Below are positions 52,708 to 61,084 of a DNA stretch of 61,084 nt, one piece after another. How positions within the stretch are numbered: the first letter of the stretch is position 1; each line of letters opens with the position of its first letter. A program made the position numbers and the translations under genes. The DNA comes from Desulfobulbaceae bacterium DB1 (GTDB lineage: Bacteria > Desulfobacterota > Desulfobulbia > Desulfobulbales > SURF-16), in contig MQUF01000018.1 of the NCBI GenBank assembly GCA_001914235.1, positions 1 through 61,084 of the forward strand. The letters run 5' to 3'. The notes below the pieces were generated by a model. It did not search any database. It was not told where the DNA came from and saw nothing but the letters and a program-made list of their open reading frames with translations.

Positions 52708-53620
52708 ATGAACACCACCATGCCACAAGATTCCCTCTTCAACAAGCAGTATCAGAAACACCTGAAATGCCTCAAACTGGGCGGTCTGCAGCCCAAGACC
52801 ATCGACGCCTACGCCAGGGCGATCCGGCGTATCGGCAACTATTTCGATTGCAGGATTGACAACCTCAACTCCGGCCAGTTGCTCGACTATTTCACGGAAC
52901 TCCTGGACACGCATTCCTGGAGCGCGGTCAAGCTCGACCTCTACGGCCTGAAGTTCTTCTATTCCGGGGTACTGAACAAACCCTGGGAAGATATCCCCCT
53001 GATCAAGCCTCCCAAGACATCCAGAATCCCTGACATCCTGTCCGTCGAGCAGACGGGGCAACTATTTGCCGCAACCAAAACCTTGAGCTACAAGGTCTTC
53101 TTTTTTACCTGCTACAGCATGGGCCTGCGCCTTGGCGAAGGCATTCGACTCACAGTCGGCGACATCGACGCAGGCAACATGCGGGTCCATATTCGTGATG
53201 CCAAGGGTAACAAGGACCGGCTGGTGCCGCTGCCAGACAAGACCTTGCGGGTGCTGCGGGAGTTCTGGGCCATGCACAAGCATCCCCGGTTCCTCTTCCC
53301 CAGCAGGAAAAGAGGTCTGAAAAATGCCCACCTGGTTGATTTGCCCCTGGACAGGGGCGGCATTCAAACCACCATGCAGACCGTTGTCCGGCAACTCGGC
53401 ATAAAAAAAAATCTCATGCCACTCCCTGCGTCACAGCTATGCCACCCACATGCTGGAGGCCGGGGTTGATCTGCTTGAGCTGCAGCAGATCCTTGGCCAT
53501 GTCAGCATCCTGACCACCGCCAGATACACCCACCTGACCTCCACCACGGCCAACAATGCGAGACTGGCCGTCAATTCCCTGGTCAACTCCCTGGACATCA
53601 GATGGGGAGGGCGTAAATAA
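52708..53620 (+). CDS. Tyrosine recombinase of IS91-type element, copy 2 (frameshift at A9)
   Basis: Identical to copy 1 except Glu to Gly in [14 protein letters not shown]. The upstream frame stops after A9; a one-base slip (A8) joins it to [17 protein letters not shown]…RYTHL and the TAA at 53618-53620 that overlaps the transposase ATG. Two independent genomic copies keeping the same A9 and the coupled stop argue that the slippery run is functional. Confidence 0.8.
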
Positions 53621-54702
53621 TGCTGCTCTCCACGATCATCAACAAGTTCAGGGACAGCTTCTTCCGCACCTACAACAAAAATCTCCTGTCAGGCCACATC
53701 AAGGCTCTGGAGTCCATGGCCCGATGCAGATACGAGCATGGACCGCACATGCTGGCCCGTTGTTCGGACCACCGGTGCGGCGAACGGATCTATATTCCCC
53801 ATTCCTGCGGCCACAGAAACTGCCCCCATTGCCAGAACCATGAGAGCCGGCAGTGGCTGGAAAGCCAGCTTGACAAACGACTGCCGTGTCAATACTACCT
53901 GATCACCTTCACGCTGCCCGGGCAGATGCGGGATCTGGCGTGGAAACACCAGAAAACCGTTTACGCCCTGATGTTCAGGGCAGTACAGGACCTCCTGAAA
54001 TCCTTCACCAATAACGACAAAAAACTCGGCGGATCAGCGGGATTCACCGCCATCCTCCACACCCATTCCAGAACCCTGGACTATCATCCGCACATCCACG
54101 TTGTCATGCCCGGAGCAAGCATCAACCCGCAAACCGGGCTGTGGAAGGAAAAATCCGGGAAATATCTCTTCAGCCACAAGGCCATGGCCAAGGTCTTTCG
54201 GGCGAAGCTGCTCCAGACCCTGGTCGAAAACAAGCTGCCGGTTCCCCATGATTGCCCCGATCAGTGGGTGGTTGACTGCAAGGACGCGGGCAACGGCGAG
54301 AAGGCCCTTATCTATCTTGGCCGTTATCTGTACCGGGGTGTTATCCGGGAAAAAGACATCCTGCACTGCCGGGACGGCATGGTCACCTTCCGGTATCGCC
54401 ATGCCAAAAGCGGAGAAGACCGGACCCGAACCGTCAAGGGCGAGTACTTCCTCTACCTGCTTATGCTCCATGTGCTGCCCCGAGGGTTTCGACGGGCAAG
54501 GTCGTATGGTTTTCTCCATGCATGCAGCAAAAAGCTGCTCCGCTTCCTGCAGCTGGTGCTGCGGGTCGCGCCATGGCGCGCCCTTGTCCGCAACCTGAAG
54601 CAACGGCCGGCTATCATCTGCCCGGCCTGCGGGGCCGCCATGGTGATCGCCGCGACAATGATCGCCCGGCCACCGGCCATGGCCGCTCCGTTACGGCAAT
54701 AG
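53620..54702 (+). CDS. IS91-family HUH (Y2) transposase, copy 2
   Basis: 360 aa, identical in sequence to the copy 1 product (zinc ligands in CGHRNCPHC, HPHIH metal site, YLGRY tyrosines). The gene is intact and probably expressed by coupling to the recombinase gene. It could act on both copies in trans. Confidence 0.92.
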   Translation: MLLSTIINKFRDSFFRTYNKNLLSGHIKALESMARCRYEHGPHMLARCSDHRCGERIYIPHSCGHRNCPHCQNHESRQWLESQLDKRLPCQYYLITFTLPGQMRDLAWKHQKTVYALMFRAVQDLLKSFTNNDKKLGGSAGFTAILHTHSRTLDYHPHIHVVMPGASINPQTGLWKEKSGKYLFSHKAMAKVFRAKLLQTLVENKLPVPHDCPDQWVVDCKDAGNGEKALIYLGRYLYRGVIREKDILHCRDGMVTFRYRHAKSGEDRTRTVKGEYFLYLLMLHVLPRGFRRARSYGFLHACSKKLLRFLQLVLRVAPWRALVRNLKQRPAIICPACGAAMVIAATMIARPPAMAAPLRQ

Positions 54703-54955
54703 ACGAGCCGGAGGCATCGGGTATGTAAACGAAAGCCGTGAACTTGCCGAGGACACAAGCCGGATTGCACCGGGACGGGACTCCTGCGCCCGAAAAACGC
54801 CGGAAATCAGCGTAAAGCAGCATGATACAGCACCAAAATCCTTTTCAAAGAACATTGCGGGGGCCACTCCCGTCTTCCTTCGCCTGATCCGATCCCTCCG
54901 GAACCCAAAAGCTCTTTTCTATATACGTCCACCGGGCTCGTCCAACCACCGGTTC

Positions 54956-54985
54956 AGATTGTGGCGCGCTACGCTTGCACAATCT
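54956..54985 (+). other. Terminal hairpin of IS91-type copy 2
   Basis: AGATTGTG (54956-54963) pairs with CACAATCT (54978-54985) around the loop GCGCGCTACGCTTG, a few bases before CTTG/GTTC (54989-54995). The stem is the same as in copy 1; the loop has two substitutions. Confidence 0.6.
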
Positions 54986-55131
54986 AACCTTGTTCGTTAT
55001 AAAGAAAAAAGTTGAATACCATGTGCATCGCATGAGGAAGTCCAGGGGGCACCTTCCTTATTTCACATGGAACCGTCGGAAAGCAAAGAAACTGTCCCTG
55101 AGCTCCCCTTAACCTTCATGGAGCGGCAAAA

Positions 55132-55527
55132 ATGAAAAGATTATCGGCTTTTTTTTCCTGTTATGCGGCAATTTCTCTTTTCGCGTCCATTGCTCACGCC
55201 GATTGCCTGCAAAGCAATGCCACCGGCAAATGGCGCATCTACTCCAACTACGGAGGAGATTGGTCGCGGGGTACCGCCGTAATAAATTCAAGCGGAGCGG
55301 TTCAGGCAGGCGTAAAATTCTATGATGCATACGGTGATTCCATCACAACCAAAGGCGGCAAACTGACTGTTCAAAGCACATGCAAAATCACCGGATACAT
55401 CCTGTTTGACGGGGGCTATAAAGTAACCATTACGGAAGCATGGATGGGCAAGGACAAGATATACGTCAATGGAGTCCTGAAAGACAGTTACGGAGATCTC
55501 GGCACCTTCAGCGGGACCAAATATTAA
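55132..55527 (+). CDS. Small secreted protein of unknown family
   Basis: 131 aa, signal peptide cut after HA (ISLFASIAHADCLQ). The mature chain is beta-rich with W, Y and G (WRIYSNYGGDWSRGTAVINS), and two Cys that could form a disulphide. No family is recognised. ATG 55132 follows GGAGCGGC. Confidence 0.6.
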   Translation: MKRLSAFFSCYAAISLFASIAHADCLQSNATGKWRIYSNYGGDWSRGTAVINSSGAVQAGVKFYDAYGDSITTKGGKLTVQSTCKITGYILFDGGYKVTITEAWMGKDKIYVNGVLKDSYGDLGTFSGTKY

Positions 55528-55604
55528 ATCGTCGGTCAGCACGAAAAGGGGACGGCTTTTTCGTGCGCGCGGATTTCAATAATTCCGATAAAGGAAGCAA
55601 TCAA

Positions 55605-55907
55605 ATGGCGACATTCGACGCAGCAACGCGAAGGCTCTGGGCAAAAGCCCAATATCGGGCCGCGGACATGGGGTTTACCCCTGATTGTCGGAATCTTGTC
55701 GAGAATCTGGTCAATAATACCGCGCGCCAACTGGAGGCCGATGGTTTTTTGGCGGATAAGGACCGGCTGGCGGTCGCTGAGGCGAATATGGAACGGTTCG
55801 TTTCCGAGATGATCATTGAAGCGAAAACACTGGGCTACAACGAGCTCCATGAAAACACTTTCGCCGCCGCAATGAACAGATTGTGCCCACTGTGGCCAAT
55901 TTGCTAG
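55605..55907 (+). CDS. Small soluble protein, unknown function
   Basis: 100 aa from ATG 55605 (AAAGGAAGC upstream). Helical, charged (DAATRRLWAKAQYRAADMGF, LVENLVNNTARQLEADGF). Family not recognised. It ends 11 bp before the membrane-protein gene, so the two may be co-expressed. Confidence 0.55.
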   Translation: MATFDAATRRLWAKAQYRAADMGFTPDCRNLVENLVNNTARQLEADGFLADKDRLAVAEANMERFVSEMIIEAKTLGYNELHENTFAAAMNRLCPLWPIC

Positions 55908-55918
55908 GAGCGCACTCC

Positions 55919-56269
55919 ATGGAAGAGCAAAGGAAACTGGCCTTTGATTTCGCCCGTGATACCACGAAACAATTAATTACCCTGTCCACCGCCATAATCG
56001 CCTTGACCGTGACGTTTGCCAAAGACTTCCTCGGCACCCCGGACGATTGCGGACGTACCCTTGTTGTCATCTCCTGGCTGGGTTTTCTGATTTCCGTAAT
56101 ATTCGGCGTCTGGACGCTGCTTGCGCTCACCGGCACCCTTGAGCCGGAAGGGGGAAAGGCCGACATCTCAATCCGCGGAAAAAATGTGACTATTCCATCT
56201 CTTCTGCAAATCATCAGCTTTCTTATCGGGCTTGGCTTCACGGTATGGTTCGGCGTCAGAGCGGCATAG
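55919..56269 (+). CDS. Small membrane protein
   Basis: 116 aa from ATG 55919 (TAGGAG upstream; an earlier in-frame ATG at 55883 overlaps the previous gene). Three hydrophobic helices (LITLSTAIIALTVTFA, VVISWLGFLISVIFGVWTLLAL, LLQIISFLIGLGFTVWFGV). Family not recognised. Likely a bacterial inner-membrane protein of unknown role. Confidence 0.6.
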   Translation: MEEQRKLAFDFARDTTKQLITLSTAIIALTVTFAKDFLGTPDDCGRTLVVISWLGFLISVIFGVWTLLALTGTLEPEGGKADISIRGKNVTIPSLLQIISFLIGLGFTVWFGVRAA

Positions 56270-56430
56270 CAAACAGAAGTCAGACGCCGGAATCAAAGGC
56301 ACTACAATCCATCATGCCAAAGTCCGCCTCCCGGCTCCTGAATTCCAATGACGGGGCCACGGAGGCAAATATGTCATCAAAACACCTGCATGCGACAGAG
56401 AGTATCTGCGCCCTCCTCTCTCTGCCAACG

Positions 56431-57636
56431 CTAAGGTACTCGGCAACCGTTCGTGCCCACCCGCCAGACACTGGCGGTGTAACTGCTTTTGACCGCCCTG
56501 ACCCGGTAATAATAGGTTTTGCCCATGACGCGGTCGCTGACCACAGTGCGTAACAACGGACCGGAATAGGCGGTGCGCAGCCCCTGGCTGAAGGTGCTGT
56601 TTGTCGCCTCCTGCAAAACATAGGTTACCCCGGATGTTGCCGATGCCGTCCAGCTCACCGTGTACCTGCCGTCGGCGTCGGTGACAGGAACCTTTATGGA
56701 GGGCGGCGCGGCAGCCCGCGGTCGCACGATGCATCCATTGGCGCCCACCCGCCAGGCACTGGCGGTGTAGCCGCTTTTGATCGCCTTGACCCGGTAATAA
56801 TAGGTTTTGCCCATGACGCGGCCGCTGATAGGGGTACTTAACAACTGCCCCCTGTAGACGGTACGCAATCCGAGACTGAAGGTGCTGTTTGTTGCCTCCT
56901 GCAAAACATAGGTTACCCCGGCTGTTGACGATGCCGCCCATTTCACCGTGTACTTGCCGTCTGCATCGGTGGACGGCACGGTGATGCCGGCAGGCCGGGC
57001 AACTGTTCCAAATCCATAAAGCGCCGCCACACCGTTTTTGTCATCTTGCTGCGGAATGGTGATGTCGCCGGCCCACGGCCTCATAATTGCCGGTACGTCG
57101 CTATTCTCGTGACCCAGGCCGAGAGCATGCCCCAATTCATGCACGGCAACACGTTGAAAATCATTGACCCCGACCCAGGGAGCGTCTCCCCAGGAAGTCG
57201 AATACACATTCCAGGCCTGATTACTGTTAAATACGATATCGGCCTCAATTAATTCAGAGCCGATATAATAAGAAATTTCTATGGCAAGAGTCCCCGCGCC
57301 CCAGGCCTCTCCACAAAACGTGTCATTGAAACTGACGCCGTTTCTGTTGTCAAATGGATCACAGGGGTCGGAAGATACCCCCCGTACTATATTATAATCA
57401 AATGCCGTACCAACACCCCAGGCGGACATGGCCTCCTCAAAGGAATCATTCCATTTCCCGCCCGCACCGGGGATATCGACGTAAAACGTGGTGGAAGGCT
57501 GCGGCCATTTAAAACCTTGCAATTGATACGCCCCAACCGTTGCCCCGCAGACTCCGAGCACGAACACGAGAAGGGCTGCAAGAAAACAGCGCATGACACC
57601 CTTTGGCAGCAAATGATGCTTCGCATTCCCGCTCAT
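56431..57636 (-). CDS. Secreted matrixin-like metalloprotease with two Fn3-like repeats
   Basis: 401 aa from ATG 57636, overlapping the preceding stop (ATGA). Signal peptide, then a catalytic domain with zinc motif HELGHALGLGHE and downstream IMRPWAG (Met-turn-like), matching the M10/matrixin (ADAMTS-like) class. After residue 210 come two 85-residue repeats (DADGKYTVKWAASSTAGVTY and DADGRYTVSWTASATSGVTY), near-identical Fn3-type modules. Substrate unknown; probably extracellular. Confidence 0.85.
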   Translation of the reverse strand: MSGNAKHHLLPKGVMRCFLAALLVFVLGVCGATVGAYQLQGFKWPQPSTTFYVDIPGAGGKWNDSFEEAMSAWGVGTAFDYNIVRGVSSDPCDPFDNRNGVSFNDTFCGEAWGAGTLAIEISYYIGSELIEADIVFNSNQAWNVYSTSWGDAPWVGVNDFQRVAVHELGHALGLGHENSDVPAIMRPWAGDITIPQQDDKNGVAALYGFGTVARPAGITVPSTDADGKYTVKWAASSTAGVTYVLQEATNSTFSLGLRTVYRGQLLSTPISGRVMGKTYYYRVKAIKSGYTASAWRVGANGCIVRPRAAAPPSIKVPVTDADGRYTVSWTASATSGVTYVLQEATNSTFSQGLRTAYSGPLLRTVVSDRVMGKTYYYRVRAVKSSYTASVWRVGTNGCRVP

Positions 57637-58274
57637 TGCTTTCTCCACAGTTTCTCATACAAATTCATCTTGAATTCATCGGTGGTCAGGCCCACATTGT
57701 CCTTTTTCTCCCGGGCAACGGCAAGACCGCGTGCAACCCCATTGCCGTGAGAAAGCTGACTGCCCCCCGAAGACTTCTGCTCGGCCGGCACATCGTCCAA
57801 TACCTCCATGACCGGTTGCCTGCCGCTTGTCATGACCCTGCCTCGACCCTGCGCGTCAGGCTCCACGATAAAATGCCCCTGGCTCCAGCCATAAAAAGGA
57901 TGCACCTGCGGCCTTTTCAACGATTCCACAAAGTAAATTCCATGTTCCCCCATTTGCGGCCATTGCATATCACTGACGGACATGGTCACATCCCCCACCG
58001 TTCCCCCCAGAAAACGCAGTGTGATGGATTTTTCGGCATAATCCCCTTTAATGACCTCCTCTATTGCAAAGGTCACATAGGTATGGATCCGCTTCTGACT
58101 GTTTTCCCGGGCTTCAACGGCAGTGACCCTGCCTTCGAACACCAGCCGGCACTCCCGGATCATCTTGTCCATGTCAACCTGGCGCACACTTGCGGCATTA
58201 CCAAAGGAAATAGGCAACAGCAAGGTTAGCAAACATCCGACAAACGCCCGTAGTATACAGCTTCGTATCTTCAT
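57633..58274 (-). CDS. Secreted protein co-transcribed with the metalloprotease
   Basis: 213 aa. Signal peptide (LLTLLLPISFGNAA), then a beta-rich domain (ECRLVFEGRVTAVEARENSQ, TYVTFAIEEVIKGDY, QMGEHGIYFVESLKRP) that looks like the OB-fold/NTR-type regions found in protease inhibitors and TIMP-like proteins. Its tight coupling (stop overlaps protease start) suggests an inhibitor or chaperone. This is inferred from fold pattern and context; no family can be stated. Confidence 0.6.
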   Translation of the reverse strand: MKIRSCILRAFVGCLLTLLLPISFGNAASVRQVDMDKMIRECRLVFEGRVTAVEARENSQKRIHTYVTFAIEEVIKGDYAEKSITLRFLGGTVGDVTMSVSDMQWPQMGEHGIYFVESLKRPQVHPFYGWSQGHFIVEPDAQGRGRVMTSGRQPVMEVLDDVPAEQKSSGGSQLSHGNGVARGLAVAREKKDNVGLTTDEFKMNLYEKLWRKQ

Positions 58275-58574
58275 ATTCGTGCTTGTTTCCTGGTTTCAAT
58301 GTTAAACCGCGCGAGGCGGCAACCGAATCCGCAATGCAAAGTCCGGGGAAGAAGGCGCCGCAGCGCGCCCTTCTTTTTATAAGGATATATCATATTGCGG
58401 AGAAATGCAATTTGGCGACCTGATCCGATCTCGCGGAAAATCCGAGCCGGGGAAATCCATAAACCCACAGCGCCGAACAGAGCCGCCGGGCAAGGGAATC
58501 AAATGGAAACCTGCTCCAGACAAGGAAAGCGGAGCAGAACCTGAACCCCGGCCTGCGCCGCTTTCGCTGACGAA
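58275..58574. other. 300-bp intergenic gap
   Basis: No gene is recognised. It should carry the promoter of the 213-aa gene (minus). No terminator with T-run was seen for the next gene. Confidence 0.35.
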
Positions 58575-59399
58575 TTATGGATGACGCCGTTTTTTCCGGA
58601 AAATCGCGGCAAGTGCCCCCAGTCCGGAGCCGAACAAAAGCATGGTGCCTGGTTCCGGAACGGGTTCCGAGGGAGGACCGGGAGGAGGCACAATCGGCGG
58701 ATGAATATCAATGGGTGGTTGATGTGATCGCTCATACGGGATGATCGGCAAGACGTAACCTGGATCTAAATCCGGTGGAAGATTGAGTGCTTCGGTCAAG
58801 GTTACAACAGGAGGCCCACCAGCCGAAGGCGTAACTTCCGGCGGATAGACGGGAGGGATGTTCTTTCCCGCCGACGGGAGGACCGGAGGGGGGACGATGT
58901 AATCGTTGCAACAGGCAGTACGAACGATATGGGTTCCGTCGGTGATGTACTGATCCCCCTTGGGCAGCTTGACAAGCTTTGATGTCTGCCTGATGACATC
59001 ATCCTTCCTGTACGCGACATGGACTTTGGTTTCTTGATCCTGCCTGCCGAGCTGGGCGTTTTCCCAATCGAAAGAGGCAAAGTGGACGGCAAGCACGCTA
59101 TCATTTTGCACCGTTCTCCGAAAATCCTCCACCGTTTGAATGGAATTTTTCCGGCATAAGCCATACCACTTCCCGTTCATTTCACCACTGGGGTCGGTCG
59201 GCTCCTCAAATTCCTCTGCAGAGGACTCGATGGAGACAGGTTGGGAGACTGGGAGTGAAACGACTTCCTCCACGGAAGGGGACCGGAAAAACATGCTTAT
59301 TGCCGCAACGGCCAGAACAACAAGTGCAACTGCCCCTATTCCCTTGGAGAAAAGGATGAGATGTTTCTTGATGCTTGTTCGCTTTTTTCTAACCGGCAT
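58575..59399 (-). CDS. Proline-rich PEP-CTERM protein
   Basis: 274 aa with one N-terminal membrane segment, a linker, a small Cys domain (CRKNSIQT, TACCNDYI), then a Pro-rich spacer and the sorting signal VPEPGTMLLFGSGLGALAA followed by RKKRR. The signal marks it for exosortase-type processing. The N-terminal anchor is an uncommon addition, as most PEP-CTERM proteins have a Sec signal. Function unknown. Confidence 0.8.
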   Translation of the reverse strand: MPVRKKRTSIKKHLILFSKGIGAVALVVLAVAAISMFFRSPSVEEVVSLPVSQPVSIESSAEEFEEPTDPSGEMNGKWYGLCRKNSIQTVEDFRRTVQNDSVLAVHFASFDWENAQLGRQDQETKVHVAYRKDDVIRQTSKLVKLPKGDQYITDGTHIVRTACCNDYIVPPPVLPSAGKNIPPVYPPEVTPSAGGPPVVTLTEALNLPPDLDPGYVLPIIPYERSHQPPIDIHPPIVPPPGPPSEPVPEPGTMLLFGSGLGALAAIFRKKRRHP

Positions 59400-60189
59400 A
59401 GGTTTATTTTCCAGGAGTTAGTTTCTTACTATATATACAGCAGAGAACCTCAGAATGCATACAATTCTCATATTTTCCTAATTATTATAGCATGCAGTAG
59501 TCGCGCCAAACGCATCAACAAACGAGGTTGTCAACAAAAACAACCAGTTAAAGCAAACAACGCCCAAACAAGATTGGCACTCCCCTGCTCTTTTCACCGT
59601 CTTAATCCGCAAAACAGGAATAAGTCGATTTTTTTGTCCGTTTTTCCGAAAAAACAAATCGTTTTTTTCCGAAAAACCGGACAACAAGAACAAAAACCAA
59701 TGATATTAACCGCTAAGAGCTTCGACTGGACCAAAAACACAAATATACCAATCCAGCAACTCATCCCATGACTACTTATCGGTCGCTTCCCACCCCCCCC
59801 TAAAAAAAAGCGTGCCTGCCGATAATCAAAAAACCCGGCACACCCACTTTTTATTTTTTTTTCAAAAAAACCAATATCACATATTGACAGACATCACACT
59901 CCCTGCTAATAAAAGAACACAATGTGGTACAAACGCAAAAATGACTTCGCCCTCTCGTTTTATCGGCAGGACACGGAAGCCCCGGAGAACCATTCATTAT
60001 TATGATGCCAAAAATGCAAACGAAACCTCATGTTACGAATTTCGGCATCGCCTCACAACAGTCACGATCAACTTCTTTTGCCACACAGGGAAAGTATTTT
60101 TTCATACCAATGCACGCCACACAAGGTGCATTATCAACAACTTCCTGCTGCAGGAAGAAACTGTAACCTGAAAAAACGGAGGAAAAAGG
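59400..60189. other. 790-bp AT-rich gap
   Basis: No gene is recognised; a few short frames lack ribosome sites. It carries polypyrimidine and poly-A/T stretches (about 59795-59875), some able to form weak GTGCC/GGCAC hairpins. The promoter of the split-Soret gene should be near 60100-60180; no consensus was recognised. Confidence 0.45.
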
Positions 60190-60984
60190 ATGAAGTCAGA
60201 GGAAAACATGGGAAGCAAGGGAGTCTCACGCCGCCAGATGATGATCGGCACCACCGTCCTGGCTGCAAGTGCAACCATGGCCCATTTCGGCGGCCTGATG
60301 AAATCCGCTCATGCGCTGGGCGGCCCGACGGAAAAATGGCCATGGCCCTATGAGAAACTTGATCCCGCCAAAACCGCGGAAATCGCTTACGAAGAATGGT
60401 ATCGCGGGTTTTGCGGTGTCGCGGTCATCAACAGCGTTTTCAGCCAGCTGCGGGAAAAGGTCGGCGAACCCTATACCTCTTTCCCCGTTGATTCGTTTGT
60501 CTTTCTCGAAGGCGGCATGGTGGGCTGGGGCATGACCTGCGGCTCCAACGCCGGTGCGGCCATTGTCGCCAATGTCATCATCGGTCCCCGGATAGCCGGG
60601 GCCACGGAGGGACATCACATCAGCGAAGACATGTTCCAGTGGTATTCCGAAGCGTCCATGCCGATTTATGTTCCCAAAAAACCAAAAGTCGCCACCGAAC
60701 TTGTCAAGACCACCGCCGAATCCCCCCTGTGCCACGTCTCTGTCGGCAAGTGGATGAAGGCCTCGGGGTTTCCCATTTCCAGCCCGGAGAGAAAAGACAG
60801 GTGCGCCCGGGTTGCAGCCAGTGTCGCCTACCATCTTGTCGAGCTGCTCAATGACTGGAAAGACGGCAAGTACGAAGCAACAAGCACCCATGCCCCTGTC
60901 AAGGAATACGGCATCACCGCTCAGATGAACTGCATGGAATGTCACGGAAACGACGTTCCCTCCGCACCCATGGCCAAAAAATAA
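60190..60984 (+). CDS. Split-Soret-type cytochrome c with Tat signal
   Basis: 264 aa from ATG 60190 (GGAGGAAAAAGG upstream). Twin-arginine signal: SRRQMMIGTTVLAA. The body has GGMVGWGMTCGSNAGAAIVANVIIG, WYSEASMPIY and a C-terminal CMECH heme motif, as in split-Soret cytochromes c of sulfate reducers. Only one CxxCH is visible, although the Desulfovibrio protein binds two hemes per subunit. Tat export implies folding with a cofactor before export. Exact function is unknown. Confidence 0.8.
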   Translation: MKSEENMGSKGVSRRQMMIGTTVLAASATMAHFGGLMKSAHALGGPTEKWPWPYEKLDPAKTAEIAYEEWYRGFCGVAVINSVFSQLREKVGEPYTSFPVDSFVFLEGGMVGWGMTCGSNAGAAIVANVIIGPRIAGATEGHHISEDMFQWYSEASMPIYVPKKPKVATELVKTTAESPLCHVSVGKWMKASGFPISSPERKDRCARVAASVAYHLVELLNDWKDGKYEATSTHAPVKEYGITAQMNCMECHGNDVPSAPMAKK

Positions 60985-61054
60985 AGATGTGAACATTGAG
61001 CACCCTGACAGGTGCCCAGTCGCGCATTGCAACAAAAAAACGCCCAACGCCCCG

Positions 61055-61084
61055 CCGCTGCAGGAAAATACTTTCCTGCAGCGG
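61055..61084 (+). terminator. Hairpin terminator after the split-Soret gene
   Basis: CCGCTGCAGGAAA pairs perfectly with TTTCCTGCAGCGG around ATAC. It ends at the window edge, so a T-run cannot be checked. Confidence 0.6.

Larger units (their letters stand above)
52558..54992 (+). mobile_element. IS91-type element with tyrosine recombinase, copy 2
   Basis: About 2.43 kb, the inverted counterpart of 1572-4005. Gene order: leader, recombinase (frameshifted at A9, 53403-53411), transposase (53620-54702), non-coding tail, terminal hairpin (54956-54985), then CTTG/GTTC. Differences from copy 1 noticed: one base in the recombinase (Glu to Gly) and three bases close to the terminal hairpin. The right boundary is uncertain by a few bases as in copy 1. 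Confidence 0.88.

Noticed and set aside
1572-54992. Single composite transposon formed by the two IS91-type copies
   Set aside because: The interval contains housekeeping genes (lptFG, nhaA, mglAB) and IS91 elements move by one-ended rolling-circle transposition; inverted copies more likely reflect two insertions.
59478-59771. Possible CRISPR or repeat array in the AT-rich gap
   Set aside because: No regularly spaced direct repeats; only homopolymer runs.

Overview
The window looks like a chromosomal segment of an anaerobic, cytochrome-rich Gram-negative bacterium, most likely Desulfobacterota (Desulfobulbales-like). This placement is inferred from gene content: a split-Soret-type cytochrome, other periplasmic multiheme cytochromes, a probable UGA-selenocysteine protein, PEP-CTERM proteins, an MglA/MglB pair, an RACo-like ASKHA protein and LptF/LptG. 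No rRNA or tRNA gene was seen to confirm it.

Region 1 (1-5475) is a mobile-element scar. It holds the tail of one IS630-type transposase, a reverse-transcriptase fragment cut by a second IS630 element, and an IS91-type element (tyrosine recombinase plus HUH transposase) that also truncates a secreted alpha/beta-hydrolase gene. Region 2 (5476-30046) is ordinary chromosome: PEP-CTERM protein, M48 protease, yaaA, a cation exporter, nhaA, an RACo-like protein, an lptF-lptG-dehydratase-activator operon, a DUF190/CBS-crcB pair, a cyclase-like protein, a pentaheme cytochrome interrupted by an in-frame UGA, a membrane-bound HTH sensor, small cytochrome genes, mglB-mglA and a porin. Remnants of a second crcB and of a HAD-type ATPase gene lie here too.

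Region 3 (30388-51918) is a contractile injection system of the extracellular (eCIS) type. A sequence matching a sigma-54 promoter precedes a same-strand run of about 20 genes: small leader protein, sheath, tube, T4-type baseplate protein, Pro-rich disordered protein, DUF4255/Pvc16-like cap, AAA+ ATPase, a candidate cargo carrying an LERTLGNQA-type motif, LysM/tube-adaptor proteins, gp27-like hub, gp5-like spike, gp25, baseplate J, a tail-protein-I/beta-propeller fusion, fibre and fibre-adaptor proteins. Only one sheath and one tube gene are visible, and no tape measure or PAAR tip is recognisable. Two 185-nt structured repeats with copy-specific palindromic stems lie near the 3' end of the locus.

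Region 4 (52191-61084) holds a BON lipoprotein, a nearly identical second IS91-type copy in inverted orientation, small unknown secreted and membrane proteins, a matrixin-like protease operon, a second PEP-CTERM protein and a split-Soret-type cytochrome. The two IS91-type copies bracket about 48.5 kb that includes the whole eCIS and many housekeeping genes, so they could support inversion but are unlikely to form one composite transposon. A family of CACGGAG/ACACAGAG imperfect palindromes is scattered between genes.
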